Below are positions 16,160 through 24,204 of a stretch of DNA of 50,189 bases, in pieces. Location of the stretch: contig CAMJPL010000020.1 in the NCBI GenBank assembly GCA_946407735.1, positions 1 through 50,189 of the forward strand, read 5' to 3'. The position numbers were made by a program, and so were the translations under genes. This DNA is from an uncultured Clostridia bacterium. GTDB lineage: Bacteria > Bacillota > Clostridia > Oscillospirales > CAG-272. The notes beneath the pieces were generated by a model. The model did not search any database. It was not told the origin of the DNA and worked only from the letters and a program-made list of their open reading frames with translations. Position 1 is the first letter of the stretch; each line of letters starts with the position of its first letter.

Positions 16160-17165
16160 TCGAAAAGTACTCTCTATTCTCGCATGCGCGGCGGGAGTCG
16201 CCGCAGTGCTGCTGGCGGTCGCCGGCTTCTCCGACAGTCTTATCGGGGATCCGTCCTCCGTCGGCAGCGCCGCCGACGGCGAAACCATAACGGTGAAAGG
16301 TCCGACGCAGCTGAGCGTATATGAGGACGGCGGCGTGTATCTCGGCGAAGAGTACTTTGTGCCGAAAAAGCATGTCGAAACGGTGCTTTTCATGGGCATC
16401 GACCAGATGCGCGAGACGATGGAGGACACGACCTACAACGAGCAGGCCGACTTCATCATGCTGATGGTGATCGACCGCGACGCCGAGCAGTTCACGATGC
16501 TCCATCTCAACCGCGACACGATGTGCGACGTCATGCGCCTCTCGGATATGAACGAGAAGCTCGGACGCTACCGCGTGCAGCTTGCCGTTGCGCATGTATT
16601 CGGCAACAACGAGCGCGCGAGATGCCGCAACGTGGTCGACGCCGTGGAGAACTTGCTCTACGGGATCGAGATCGACCATTATATCTCCCTTACGATGGAC
16701 GCTATCCCGATACTGAACGACGAGATCGGAGGCGTGACGCTGACCCTCTCCGAAGACCTTACCAAGCTCGACCCGTCGTTTGAAAACGGGGCGACGGTGA
16801 CGCTCAAGGGAAGCAAGGCTCTCAGCTATGTCCGGGCGAGGATGTCCGTCGGCGACGGATCGAATCTCGGGCGTATGAACCGCCAGCGCCAGTATCTTAC
16901 CGCCCTGTTCGACAAATACCGCGAAAGGGGCGGAGGGGATTTCACAAAGTCGCTGCTCAAGGTAAACGATTACATGGATTCCGACTGCACCATCGAGCAG
17001 CTCCAGCGCATCGCCGACATGGTGATGCAGTACGAGTTCCTCGGCATAGACACGACCGAGGGCGAGGCTGTGATAGGCGAGCAGTACATGGAGTACATCA
17101 TCGACGAGCCGCAGCTCCAGAAGCAGGTGATAAACCTGTTCTACACAAAAAAAGAAACGCCGTAA
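16143..17165 (+). CDS. LytR-CpsA-Psr (LCP) family glycopolymer transferase
   Basis: A 340-residue membrane-anchored enzyme with a signal-anchor at about residues 9-27. The LCP domain shows FMGIDQMRE, DFIMLMVIDRD, MLHLNRDTMCDV, IPILNDEIGGV, ALSYVRARMSVGDGSNLGRM and RQRQYL, including the conserved Arg/Asp residues that bind the polyprenyl pyrophosphate headgroup. It would transfer a lipid-linked glycopolymer to peptidoglycan. Translation starts one base after the preceding gene and has no Shine-Dalgarno of its own, so coupling is likely. It completes the six-gene operon. Confidence 0.9.
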   Translation: MKLHINRKVLSILACAAGVAAVLLAVAGFSDSLIGDPSSVGSAADGETITVKGPTQLSVYEDGGVYLGEEYFVPKKHVETVLFMGIDQMRETMEDTTYNEQADFIMLMVIDRDAEQFTMLHLNRDTMCDVMRLSDMNEKLGRYRVQLAVAHVFGNNERARCRNVVDAVENLLYGIEIDHYISLTMDAIPILNDEIGGVTLTLSEDLTKLDPSFENGATVTLKGSKALSYVRARMSVGDGSNLGRMNRQRQYLTALFDKYRERGGGDFTKSLLKVNDYMDSDCTIEQLQRIADMVMQYEFLGIDTTEGEAVIGEQYMEYIIDEPQLQKQVINLFYTKKETP

Positions 17166-17167
17166 CG

Positions 17168-17204
17168 ACCTTCATTCGTTTTGATACGCATGAAGGTTTG
17201 ACTT
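17168..17204 (+). terminator. Candidate terminator after the LCP gene
   Basis: ACCTTCAT (17168-17175) pairs with ATGAAGGT (17190-17197), with a short inner CGT/ACG pairing, followed by TTGACTTTT. It is a moderate stem and may be only a partial stop before VanZ. Confidence 0.5.
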
Positions 17205-17272
17205 TTAGAATACGGGTAAAATATATCATACCGCATGATCCCGGGGACGCCGCATAAAGGCGGGCCGTTTAG

Positions 17273-17836
17273 ATGACAGGAAAAATACTGATTCTCTCTC
17301 TTGCCGTGCTTCTCGCGGCCGGGGCGATATTTTACTTTTCATCCCAGGACGGGCCGAGCTCGGATCAGACCAGCGGCGGCTTTGTCAGGATCGCGCTCAG
17401 GCTCTTCGTCCCAGATTATGACAAACTCCCGTCGGCGCGGCAGGCGCAGGTAAGGAAAAACGTCAACTTCGCGGTGAGAAAGGCGGCGCACGTCTTTGAG
17501 TACGCCGTGCTCGGAGCGCTTCTGACGCTCCTTCTGCTCGAGATATCGAAACGGCGCTCACGGCTTACAGGCGTCAGGTACAACCAGGCTGTGCCGCTTT
17601 CGGCGGCCGTCATCATCGGGCTCATCTACGCCGCGACGGACGAGGCGCACCAGATATTCACCGGACGCTCGTCAAAGCTGAGCGACGTCCTGATAGACCT
17701 CGCGGGAGTCATGGCCGGCGCCGCCGCCGCTTGGCTTCTGAGCCGGGCATTCAGCAGTTTGAGAAACGACAAAAAGGTAAAGAAAAAAAACAGTAAAACG
17801 AAGATAAAAGCAGACAGATATAAAGAAACGTTATGA
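17273..17836 (+). CDS. VanZ-family membrane protein
   Basis: A 187-residue protein with about four membrane segments. The VanZ signature is clear: YFSSQDG near the N-terminus, RKAAHVFEYAVLGALL, and ATDEAHQIFTGRSSKLSDV followed by a membrane span. VanZ-like proteins are linked to low-level glycopeptide resistance and wall stress, but most chromosomal members have no proven function. The Lys-rich tail is cytoplasmic. Its stop overlaps the start of the next gene (ATGA), so they are cotranslated. Confidence 0.85.
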   Translation: MTGKILILSLAVLLAAGAIFYFSSQDGPSSDQTSGGFVRIALRLFVPDYDKLPSARQAQVRKNVNFAVRKAAHVFEYAVLGALLTLLLLEISKRRSRLTGVRYNQAVPLSAAVIIGLIYAATDEAHQIFTGRSSKLSDVLIDLAGVMAGAAAAWLLSRAFSSLRNDKKVKKKNSKTKIKADRYKETL

Positions 17837-20271
17837 GGGGTTCTGTTTCCGTAGCCGATCTGATCAAATCATACACAGCCGCGCTGAAGGACATCAGCCG
17901 GGGGATAATGCTCGCCGACTACCGCACGAGGACGGTGAAGACTCTCTACGTCTCGCCGGACGGAGGACCGCTCTCCCAGCGCGAGGGAAAAACAGTCAGC
18001 TTCGAGGATTTCATCGAAAGGGCCAAAAGAAAGGTGTATAAGCCCGATTTTGACCGCCTTCTGTTGCTTTTCACGTCCGGGAAGCTGAAAAAGCGCGTCT
18101 ACAATCTCGAAAACATCAGGGCGGTGAGCGACAAGGGCAAGCCGGTATATATCGTCGCCATGTTCATAAACGTCGGAGATCACGGCACGCTCATCTGCAC
18201 CGTCGACGTGTCGTACCGATATTTCGGCTATAAGACGCCGGAGCCGGGCGGCTTCATCGAGATGCCGGAGTGTAAGGGGATATCGCTCTGTCTGTACAAC
18301 GCTTCGGCGGCGGAGGTCATAAACGGTTACGGCTTCGACATGCTCCCGAAGGATTTTCTCGACAAGACCCTCAGCGGCAGATATTCCGACATGATGCTCG
18401 TGCACCCGGACGACGCCGAGCTTGTCAGGTCGTTCAACCGTTCCATCGCGGGCGGAGCCCCGGTCGGGATCGCTGCGGCGAGGATCATGATGAGCGAGGG
18501 ACGGTATCACTGGTGCCGCCTCGCCGTGTCGCGTGTCGGCGCGGGCGCCGAGCTGATATGCGTCGGCGTTATGTTCGACATCGACAACACCCGCATGGGG
18601 ATGACGCACGGGTACCACCAGTTCATCGACAAGACCGCCGACATCATGACGGAGGGGATAATCTGCCTTACCGAGGCGGAGAACGGAAGCTTTGAGATTT
18701 CGTACATCAGCCGCAGCGCCTGCCGCTATTTCGGCGTGTCCGCCGGCGATGATGAGGATTACGAGACCGTCTTCGAGAGGGCGAAGGAGGCCGCCCGCGC
18801 CGTTCTCGGCGGGGAAAGGCTCGCCGCGCTGGCGAGAGGAGACAGCGCCGAATTCACCGCCGCAGACGGCTCTCACGTAAGCGTCACGTCGCGCCGCTCC
18901 GATTCGGGCGGAGCGCCGCTGTATTATCTGCTTGTCCGCGGCAGGACGGCCGTCAGCGATACCTTCCCTGAGATCGACAAAAGCGCCAGGATGATAACCG
19001 AAAGGGACTCCGACACGCTGATACTCGACTACGATCTCGAAACCGACATAATGCTCCTCGCCTACAACGAGGACGGCGTCTGGCAGCGGATCCGCTACGA
19101 CGGCTTCCGCCTCGGCGTCTACGAAAACAGCCTGCTCTCCTATGAGAGCAGGGAGAGGTTCATATCGGCGCTCGACTCCACGCTGTCGGGCTCGGATATA
19201 GACGATTTCAGGATATCCATCGCCTTCGCCGGACGGAAGGCGAGATGGTATCTCGTAAAGATGTCCGGCATCCACAAGGACGGCGCCGTCCGCAGAGTGA
19301 TATGCCGCGCCGTCAACATCCAGCGCCAGACCGAAGCCGACGAGATACGCCTGCGCAGGGAGATGGCGCTGAGAAGAGCCCTTATCGGCGACTCTCAGCT
19401 CACCGTAGGCTTCGACACCGTCACCGGGGCGAAGCTCGAGCTTGACGACGAAACGATACCGTCGGCGCTCGGCAGCCCTTCGACGCTCAGCGAGCTCGGC
19501 GTCGCGCTCGCCAAGATCACGGTGAAGGAGGATATAGCGACCATACGCGAGATCTGGAGACGGGTCACCGACCCCGGCACCGTGAGCGGCGTCGAGCGCA
19601 ATATCATAAGATCGAGGCTGCTCGGCATCGCCGACGGCGGTGAGCCGCGGCCCTTCCGCTTCACATGCGTCAACACGATCGATTTTATAAGCGGACACAA
19701 GCTGCTCTTCATCTTCGCCGCCGAAACCGATGAGATGCCCGCCCCTCAGGCCGAAGCGGAGACACCGCCCGCCGAAGCGCCGCAGGAGGCGCACGATCAG
19801 GCGGAGGAAGATGTCAGGCACGACGTTGAGATACGCACCTTCGGGCATTTCGAGGTGCTCGTCGACGGCAGGACAGTCAGCTTCCGCCATGAGAAGTCAA
19901 AGGAGCTGCTGGCGCTGCTCACCGACCGCAGGGGAGCCTATGTCAGCTCGCGCGAGGCGATATCCTGCCTGTGGGAGAACGAGCCGGCCGACAAGACCGT
20001 GCTGTCGCGCCTGCGCAAGACCGCCTTCCGCCTGAAGGAGATCCTTGACGAGAACGGCATCGGCGACTTAATAGAGGTGTCGCAGAACCACAGCCGCCGC
20101 CTGAACGTCTCGAGGGTGAAATGCGATCTCTACGACTTTCTTTCCGGAGATCCTAAGTACCGTTCGCTCTTTGCCGGGATGTATATGCTCGATTACAGCT
20201 GGGCCGAGGTGACGACTGCCGGGCTTCTCGGCATTGAGGGCAAGCCGCGCAGCGAAGGCGGAGACAAATGA
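17833..20271 (+). CDS. PAS-like sensor protein with C-terminal SARP/OmpR-type DNA-binding domain
   Basis: An 812-residue cytoplasmic regulator. Several PAS-like modules occupy residues about 10-620 (MLVHPDDAELVRSFNRSI; ISYISRSACRYFGVS; LILDYDLETDIMLLAYNEDG). After an Ala/Pro/Glu-rich hinge, residues about 667-790 form a winged-helix domain of the Trans_reg_C/SARP kind: IRTFGHFEVLVDGRTVSFR, then KSKELLALLTDR and SREAISCLWENEPADKTVLS. There is no receiver or kinase domain, so the signal is probably a ligand or protein sensed by the PAS modules. Coupling with VanZ suggests a wall-related role. A same-length antisense frame exists but has no family features. Confidence 0.8.
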   Translation: MRGSVSVADLIKSYTAALKDISRGIMLADYRTRTVKTLYVSPDGGPLSQREGKTVSFEDFIERAKRKVYKPDFDRLLLLFTSGKLKKRVYNLENIRAVSDKGKPVYIVAMFINVGDHGTLICTVDVSYRYFGYKTPEPGGFIEMPECKGISLCLYNASAAEVINGYGFDMLPKDFLDKTLSGRYSDMMLVHPDDAELVRSFNRSIAGGAPVGIAAARIMMSEGRYHWCRLAVSRVGAGAELICVGVMFDIDNTRMGMTHGYHQFIDKTADIMTEGIICLTEAENGSFEISYISRSACRYFGVSAGDDEDYETVFERAKEAARAVLGGERLAALARGDSAEFTAADGSHVSVTSRRSDSGGAPLYYLLVRGRTAVSDTFPEIDKSARMITERDSDTLILDYDLETDIMLLAYNEDGVWQRIRYDGFRLGVYENSLLSYESRERFISALDSTLSGSDIDDFRISIAFAGRKARWYLVKMSGIHKDGAVRRVICRAVNIQRQTEADEIRLRREMALRRALIGDSQLTVGFDTVTGAKLELDDETIPSALGSPSTLSELGVALAKITVKEDIATIREIWRRVTDPGTVSGVERNIIRSRLLGIADGGEPRPFRFTCVNTIDFISGHKLLFIFAAETDEMPAPQAEAETPPAEAPQEAHDQAEEDVRHDVEIRTFGHFEVLVDGRTVSFRHEKSKELLALLTDRRGAYVSSREAISCLWENEPADKTVLSRLRKTAFRLKEILDENGIGDLIEVSQNHSRRLNVSRVKCDLYDFLSGDPKYRSLFAGMYMLDYSWAEVTTAGLLGIEGKPRSEGGDK

Positions 20272-20281
20272 ATATAAAAAA

Positions 20282-20315
20282 GCGCCGTTCCCGCGATGGG
20301 AGCGGCGCGTTTGTT
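20282..20315 (+). terminator. Terminator after the PAS/SARP regulator
   Basis: An 11-bp stem (20282-20292 with 20298-20308, one G-T pair), loop GCGAT, then GTTTGTT. An A-run precedes the stem. The T-tract is short. Confidence 0.65.
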
Positions 20316-20544
20316 CCGGGCGGGCCTGATAATGGCGGCAGTCGTGATAAAGCTCATCCTCGGTCGGGCGATGTCCGCCTGCCGAGGGCAGGAACATTAA
20401 ACCGATACATCACTCATTCACATGCTTCGGATATGCAAAAACATCTGCAGGGGCGGGCATCGCCCGCCTGGCTGATGATAAAAAGACTTTATCCCTTTGC
20501 CGATGATGTTCCGAGATCAATATTGCCATATAAAAACCAGCCCG
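20316..20544. other. Convergent intergenic gap with REP-like palindrome
   Basis: No gene is seen. The notable element is a GC palindrome GGCGGGC-ATC-GCCCGCC (20452-20468), preceded by a related GGGCGATGTCCGCC segment near 20366. Such GGGGCGGGCAT-type palindromes look like dispersed REP elements of this group. No clear terminator for the leftward permease gene is visible. Confidence 0.5.
20452..20468. repeat. REP-like GC palindrome
   Basis: GGCGGGC and GCCCGCC separated by ATC, in a convergent gap. A second, degenerate version lies about 85 bases to the left. Confidence 0.55.
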
Positions 20545-21456
20545 TCACAGCACCGCGTTCACGATGAGCCCGCAGACGAGGGAGAAGGCCATGACGTAGG
20601 CGATATACAGAAGGAAACGGCCCCATCCCATCGCCGATTTCAGGGCGCCGAGGTTCGTTATCTTCGTCGCCGGACCGGTTATCATGAAGGCCGCGGCCGA
20701 GCCGAGGCTCATCCCTTCGTCGAGCCAGCTCACGAGGAGCGGGATCGTCCCGCCGCCGCAGGCGTAGAGCGGGACGCCTATCGTCGCCGCCATCAGGACT
20801 CCCCACGCCTCGCTGCCGCCGAAGACGCCGGTCATGACGCTCTGCGGGACGTACCGCTGAAACAGCGCCGAGAGCAGGATGCCGAACAGGAAATACAGCC
20901 CGGTCGCCCTGACGTTCCTCAGAAAGCTCAGAAGATAGCGGACAAATGGGTTCGGATGCGTGTCGCGCCCCGGTCTCGGCTCAAAGCTGTCGAAGCTGAA
21001 AAACTCCTTTTCCCGGTAAAAGGCGTACAAAAGAAGCCCGGCGGCGCATCCGCAGACAAAGCAGGATATTATCCTCACGGCGAGCGCCTTCGCCCCGAGA
21101 GCGGCGCTGTATATGATGAGCTGCGGGTTCAGCAGTATCGACGCCGTCATGAACGCCGCCAGCCAGTCCTGACGCATCCCCTTGCGGCGGAAGGACGCCG
21201 CTATCGGTATCGTGCCGTACATGCAGAGCGGGGAGGCTATGCCGAGCAGACAGGCGGGGATGATGCCGATTATCCCGAGCCTTTTTTCGCTCATCCGTGT
21301 CATCAGCCCGTGGATCTTATCCTTCGCGAATACCGAGACGAGCGAGCCGATAGCCATGCCGATCACCCAGTACCAGAATATCTGCCTCAGCTGGATGTCG
21401 AAATAGTACCAGATGTAGATAAGCTCCCTGCGGAGCACGGATATGATCTCACTCAT
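20545..21456 (-). CDS. ArsP/DUF318-type permease
   Basis: A 303-residue polytopic membrane protein with about eight membrane segments. It shows the two pseudo-symmetric signatures of this permease family: ASPLCMYGTIPIAASFRRKG with FMTASILLNPQ in the first half, and GVPLYACGGGTIPLL with FMITGPATKITNLGAL in the second. Characterised ArsP members export trivalent organoarsenicals through conserved Cys residues; a Cys is present in each half here (PLCMYG and LYACGGG). No ArsR regulator or other ars gene is adjacent, so the substrate is open. The start overlaps the end of the DUF362 gene by eight bases. Confidence 0.82.
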   Translation of the reverse strand: MSEIISVLRRELIYIWYYFDIQLRQIFWYWVIGMAIGSLVSVFAKDKIHGLMTRMSEKRLGIIGIIPACLLGIASPLCMYGTIPIAASFRRKGMRQDWLAAFMTASILLNPQLIIYSAALGAKALAVRIISCFVCGCAAGLLLYAFYREKEFFSFDSFEPRPGRDTHPNPFVRYLLSFLRNVRATGLYFLFGILLSALFQRYVPQSVMTGVFGGSEAWGVLMAATIGVPLYACGGGTIPLLVSWLDEGMSLGSAAAFMITGPATKITNLGALKSAMGWGRFLLYIAYVMAFSLVCGLIVNAVL

Positions 21457-22471
21457 CTATGTCGACAAGCTGATACGCGCGGCTGCCGAGGCCGATCTCT
21501 TCGGCGTGCTCGAGCGTGTGGCCGCCTTTCTGGCGCTCGATCCTTCTTACGAGCGATTCGCTGCCCTCTGCCTGATAGACGAGGTTCACGCACGCCTGAT
21601 CGAGGGCGACGGGATCGAAGCTGGCGAGTATGCCGATGTCGTGGATGTCTGGCTCGGCCGGATTGCCGTCGCAGTCGCAGTCGACCGACAAGCGGTTCAT
21701 CACGTTGATGTAGACGATGTGATCCTGTCCGACGTGATCCCTGAAGCCGGACACCATCTCGGCGAGCGCCTCGAGCCATGCCTCCTGATCGCCGTGCATT
21801 ATGCTGCCGGTCGTCCTCGTCCCGGCCGAGTGGACGTAGACCTTGCCGCTCGCCGACGATATGCCGATGCCGACGTTCTTTATCGCCCCGCCGAAGCCTG
21901 CCATCGCGTGTCCCTTGAAGTGCGACAGGATGACCCAGTCGGTGTAGTTTTCGGCGTGACTGCCGACGATTATCTTATCGAGGCGCGTGCCGCCGCTCAC
22001 CGGCCATTCTCTCTCGCCCTCCTCGTCCATCAGATCGAACGGCGCTATCGCCGTGAAGCCGTGATCCTCGGCCACCTGACGGTGCATCGCCGAGCTCGCC
22101 CTCGATCCGCCGTAGGCGGTGTTGCATTCGACGATGGTGCCGCCGAGCTTCGTCACGAGACCGCCGATGAGCTCGGGGCGGAGATAGTTGCTGGCCGGCG
22201 GCTCGCCGGTCGAGATCTTGACGGCGACGATCCCCTCCGGCTCAAAGCCGAGGGCGTCGTATATCCGTATCAGCCCGTCGGACGAGATGTCTGATGTAAA
22301 ATATACGACGGACCGCTGGCCTGTGTCCTCTTCGGTTTCAGCCGGATGATATTCCGCCGTGTTCTGCGCGCTTTCTTCATCCGGCAGGTAAAGCGCGGGA
22401 TGAGGTCCGCCGCATGACGCCGATGACAGCATCGAAAGACAGATGACGGCGGCGAGAAGTGTTTTTTTCAT
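21449..22471 (-). CDS. DUF362-domain lipoprotein
   Basis: A 340-residue exported protein. Residues 1-20 form a lipoprotein-like signal with Cys20. The rest is a DUF362 domain: VVYFTSDIS, GIVAVKISTGEP, NTAYGGSRASS, VILSHFKGHAMAGFGGAIKN and DPVALDQACVN. DUF362 proteins are often fused to ferredoxin domains; this one lacks the clusters and is instead placed outside the membrane. Cys residues in DCDCDGN could bind a metal. Coupling to the permease suggests a joint task in metal or organic-metalloid handling, which is inference. SGGTRLDK and SHAENY are also typical. Confidence 0.8.
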   Translation of the reverse strand: MKKTLLAAVICLSMLSSASCGGPHPALYLPDEESAQNTAEYHPAETEEDTGQRSVVYFTSDISSDGLIRIYDALGFEPEGIVAVKISTGEPPASNYLRPELIGGLVTKLGGTIVECNTAYGGSRASSAMHRQVAEDHGFTAIAPFDLMDEEGEREWPVSGGTRLDKIIVGSHAENYTDWVILSHFKGHAMAGFGGAIKNVGIGISSASGKVYVHSAGTRTTGSIMHGDQEAWLEALAEMVSGFRDHVGQDHIVYINVMNRLSVDCDCDGNPAEPDIHDIGILASFDPVALDQACVNLVYQAEGSESLVRRIERQKGGHTLEHAEEIGLGSRAYQLVDIDE

Positions 22472-22531
22472 ATGCGGTATCTCCGGGGGTATGGGCAGGA
22501 TGCGTATTCCGCGGTATTCCGCGACGAAAAT

Positions 22532-22560
22532 ATTATACCCGACGCGGAAAATTTTGTCAA
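22532..22560 (-). promoter_or_regulatory. Consensus sigma-A promoter for DUF362-permease operon
   Basis: Read leftward: perfect TTGACA (22560-22555), 17-base spacer, perfect TATAAT (22537-22532). Confidence 0.85.
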
Positions 22561-22600
22561 GGCAGATTTGTCTTCTTTTGATCGCCTGAAATGTAAAAAC

Positions 22601-22689
22601 GCCGGATTGCGACGGAGCGGACGGAAATCGCTTTGCTTCGATTAATTCAGCAGTAAAGCAAAATTTTCATTTTTTACTTGCAATCCGGC
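22601..22689. repeat. 89-bp element with 10-bp terminal inverted repeats
   Basis: GCCGGATTGC (22601-22610) and its exact complement GCAATCCGGC (22680-22689) bound a region with an inner pair TTTGCTT / AAGCAAA (22632-22638 and 22656-22662). The right arm overlaps the -35 box of the GGDEF promoter. It could be a small MITE-like insertion or a large regulatory cruciform. No target-site duplication was established. Confidence 0.5.
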
Positions 22690-22706
22690 ACGGATTATGG
22701 TATCAT
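22678..22706 (+). promoter_or_regulatory. Promoter of the cyclic-di-GMP gene cluster
   Basis: TTGCAA (22678-22683), 17-base spacer, TATCAT (22701-22706). The spacer carries an inverted repeat, and the -35 overlaps the terminal repeat of the 89-bp element. Confidence 0.65.
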
Positions 22707-22790
22707 ATACTTCGGCGGAGTTTCGCCGCGCGGCGGTATCTCCTGCCGAGTCCGATTTTTCGACATACCTGACCGAAAACGACATTTCAT

Positions 22791-24155
22791 ATGGGAAAAG
22801 CACCGAAAGAGTCTTTCGGCACGAAGGGCGTCTCAATACGCGCCGTCAATCTTATAATGCTGGCGGCGGCAGTCATACTATCGGCGCTTCTTTTGATATT
22901 CGCCTACCGCACGGTGAACGGGTACGGCCGTCTGCAGGCGGTCACCGAGGAATACATGCACTGCCGTCAGGACGCCACCGACCTGATGGAGGCCTCCGAC
23001 TATCTCACCGAGATGGCGCGGGAGTTCGTCGTGACGGGAAACCGTCAGGCGGCGCTCGATTTCGCCGAGGAGGTGGAGACGTCCCGCAGGCGCGAGCTCG
23101 CGCTCGAGGATCTCGGCAGATATTTCGCCGGCTCGGACGCATACACCTATCTCAATTCGGCGCTCGACGAGTCAAACCGTCTCGCCGAGACCGAGTATTA
23201 CGCGATGCGGCTGTATATCTCGGGCAGAGGCTACGACGTCTCGGATTATCCCGGGCTCATAGCCGATGTTGCGCTTGACAATGCCGACAAAGCCCTGTCC
23301 GGCGGCGAGAAGATCGAAAAGGCGATAGATCTCGTCTTCGGCGGAGACTACGCCGCGGGCAAGAGCGCGATACGGGAGGAGGTCTCGAACTGTCTCAGCC
23401 GCCTTATAATCGAGGAGATAGAGGCGAGGCAGCAGACGATAGAGAAGCGCTTCGTCTTCGACCTGCGCGTCCAGATGATCCTGATAATACTCCTGCTCGT
23501 CTCGGTCGCCGCAGTCATCGTACTGAATTTCCGCCTCGTCATAAATCCGCTCACGAGAAGCGTCTCCGGCATACGGAGCGAGGGGAGGATCCCGCTCGTC
23601 GGCTCGAGGGAGATGCGCTTTGTCGCCGAGACTTTCAACAGCATGTTCGAGCAGTCGAGGCGGGACAGGGATCAGCTGTCGTACGAGGCGTCGCACGATG
23701 AGCTTACCGGGCTTTACAACCGGGGCGTCTTCGAGAAGGTTCGGGCCGAGTACAGCCGCGGCGGCGACATCGCCATGATGATAGTCGACGTCGACTATTT
23801 CAAGCAGATAAACGACACATACGGCCACGACATGGGCGACAGGGTCCTTAAAAGCGTCGCCGGGGTCCTGAGATCGAGCTTCCGCCACGAGGATTACGTC
23901 TGCCGGATAGGCGGCGACGAGTTCGTCGTCGTCATGGTGAACGTCACGTCGGAGCTGAAGGATCTGGTGGAAAGGAAGCTGAGGGACGCCGCGAAAAAGC
24001 TCGGCGAGCCGCAGGACGATCTGCCTAAGATAACTCTCAGCGTCGGGATCGCCTTCGGCGACAGGGAAAACCCGACCGGGGACATCTACAAGGACGCCGA
24101 CACCGCCCTTTACAGGGTGAAGGACGCCGGAAGGAACGGCATCATGTTCTACTGA
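22791..24155 (+). CDS. Membrane-bound diguanylate cyclase (GGDEF)
   Basis: A 454-residue protein. Two membrane segments (about residues 18-39 and 227-248) enclose a helical extracytoplasmic sensor domain of about 185 residues. A short HAMP-like linker leads to a GGDEF domain (about 290-454) with the intact catalytic motif IGGDEFVVVM near residue 377 and an intact inhibitory RxxD (RHED) five residues before it. It should make cyclic di-GMP from two GTP and be subject to product inhibition. No clear Shine-Dalgarno precedes ATG 22791. The next genes are a phosphodiesterase and an Hpt protein, forming one signalling group. Confidence 0.88.
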   Translation: MGKAPKESFGTKGVSIRAVNLIMLAAAVILSALLLIFAYRTVNGYGRLQAVTEEYMHCRQDATDLMEASDYLTEMAREFVVTGNRQAALDFAEEVETSRRRELALEDLGRYFAGSDAYTYLNSALDESNRLAETEYYAMRLYISGRGYDVSDYPGLIADVALDNADKALSGGEKIEKAIDLVFGGDYAAGKSAIREEVSNCLSRLIIEEIEARQQTIEKRFVFDLRVQMILIILLLVSVAAVIVLNFRLVINPLTRSVSGIRSEGRIPLVGSREMRFVAETFNSMFEQSRRDRDQLSYEASHDELTGLYNRGVFEKVRAEYSRGGDIAMMIVDVDYFKQINDTYGHDMGDRVLKSVAGVLRSSFRHEDYVCRIGGDEFVVVMVNVTSELKDLVERKLRDAAKKLGEPQDDLPKITLSVGIAFGDRENPTGDIYKDADTALYRVKDAGRNGIMFY

Positions 24156-24204
24156 TGCGGAAAAAGATATGATCATGAAAGCGATATCGACATCTCTGTG
24201 AAAT

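Larger units (their letters stand above)
22472..22790. other. Divergent intergenic region with nested inverted repeats
   Basis: About 320 bases separate the divergent DUF362 and GGDEF genes. It contains one promoter for each direction and a nested inverted-repeat element (22601-22689). A smaller inverted repeat, AATCCG-GCA-CGGATT (22682-22696), sits between the -35 and -10 boxes of the GGDEF promoter and could be an operator. No gene is seen. Confidence 0.6.

Noticed and set aside
17869..19890. A 673-codon leftward open frame
   Set aside because: It lies wholly antisense to the PAS/SARP regulator, shows no family motif, and its length follows from the GC-rich codon pattern of the real gene.
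20497..21708. A 403-codon rightward open frame
   Set aside because: Antisense to the ArsP-like permease and DUF362 genes, Arg/Gly/His-rich composition typical of shadow frames, and no ribosome-binding site.
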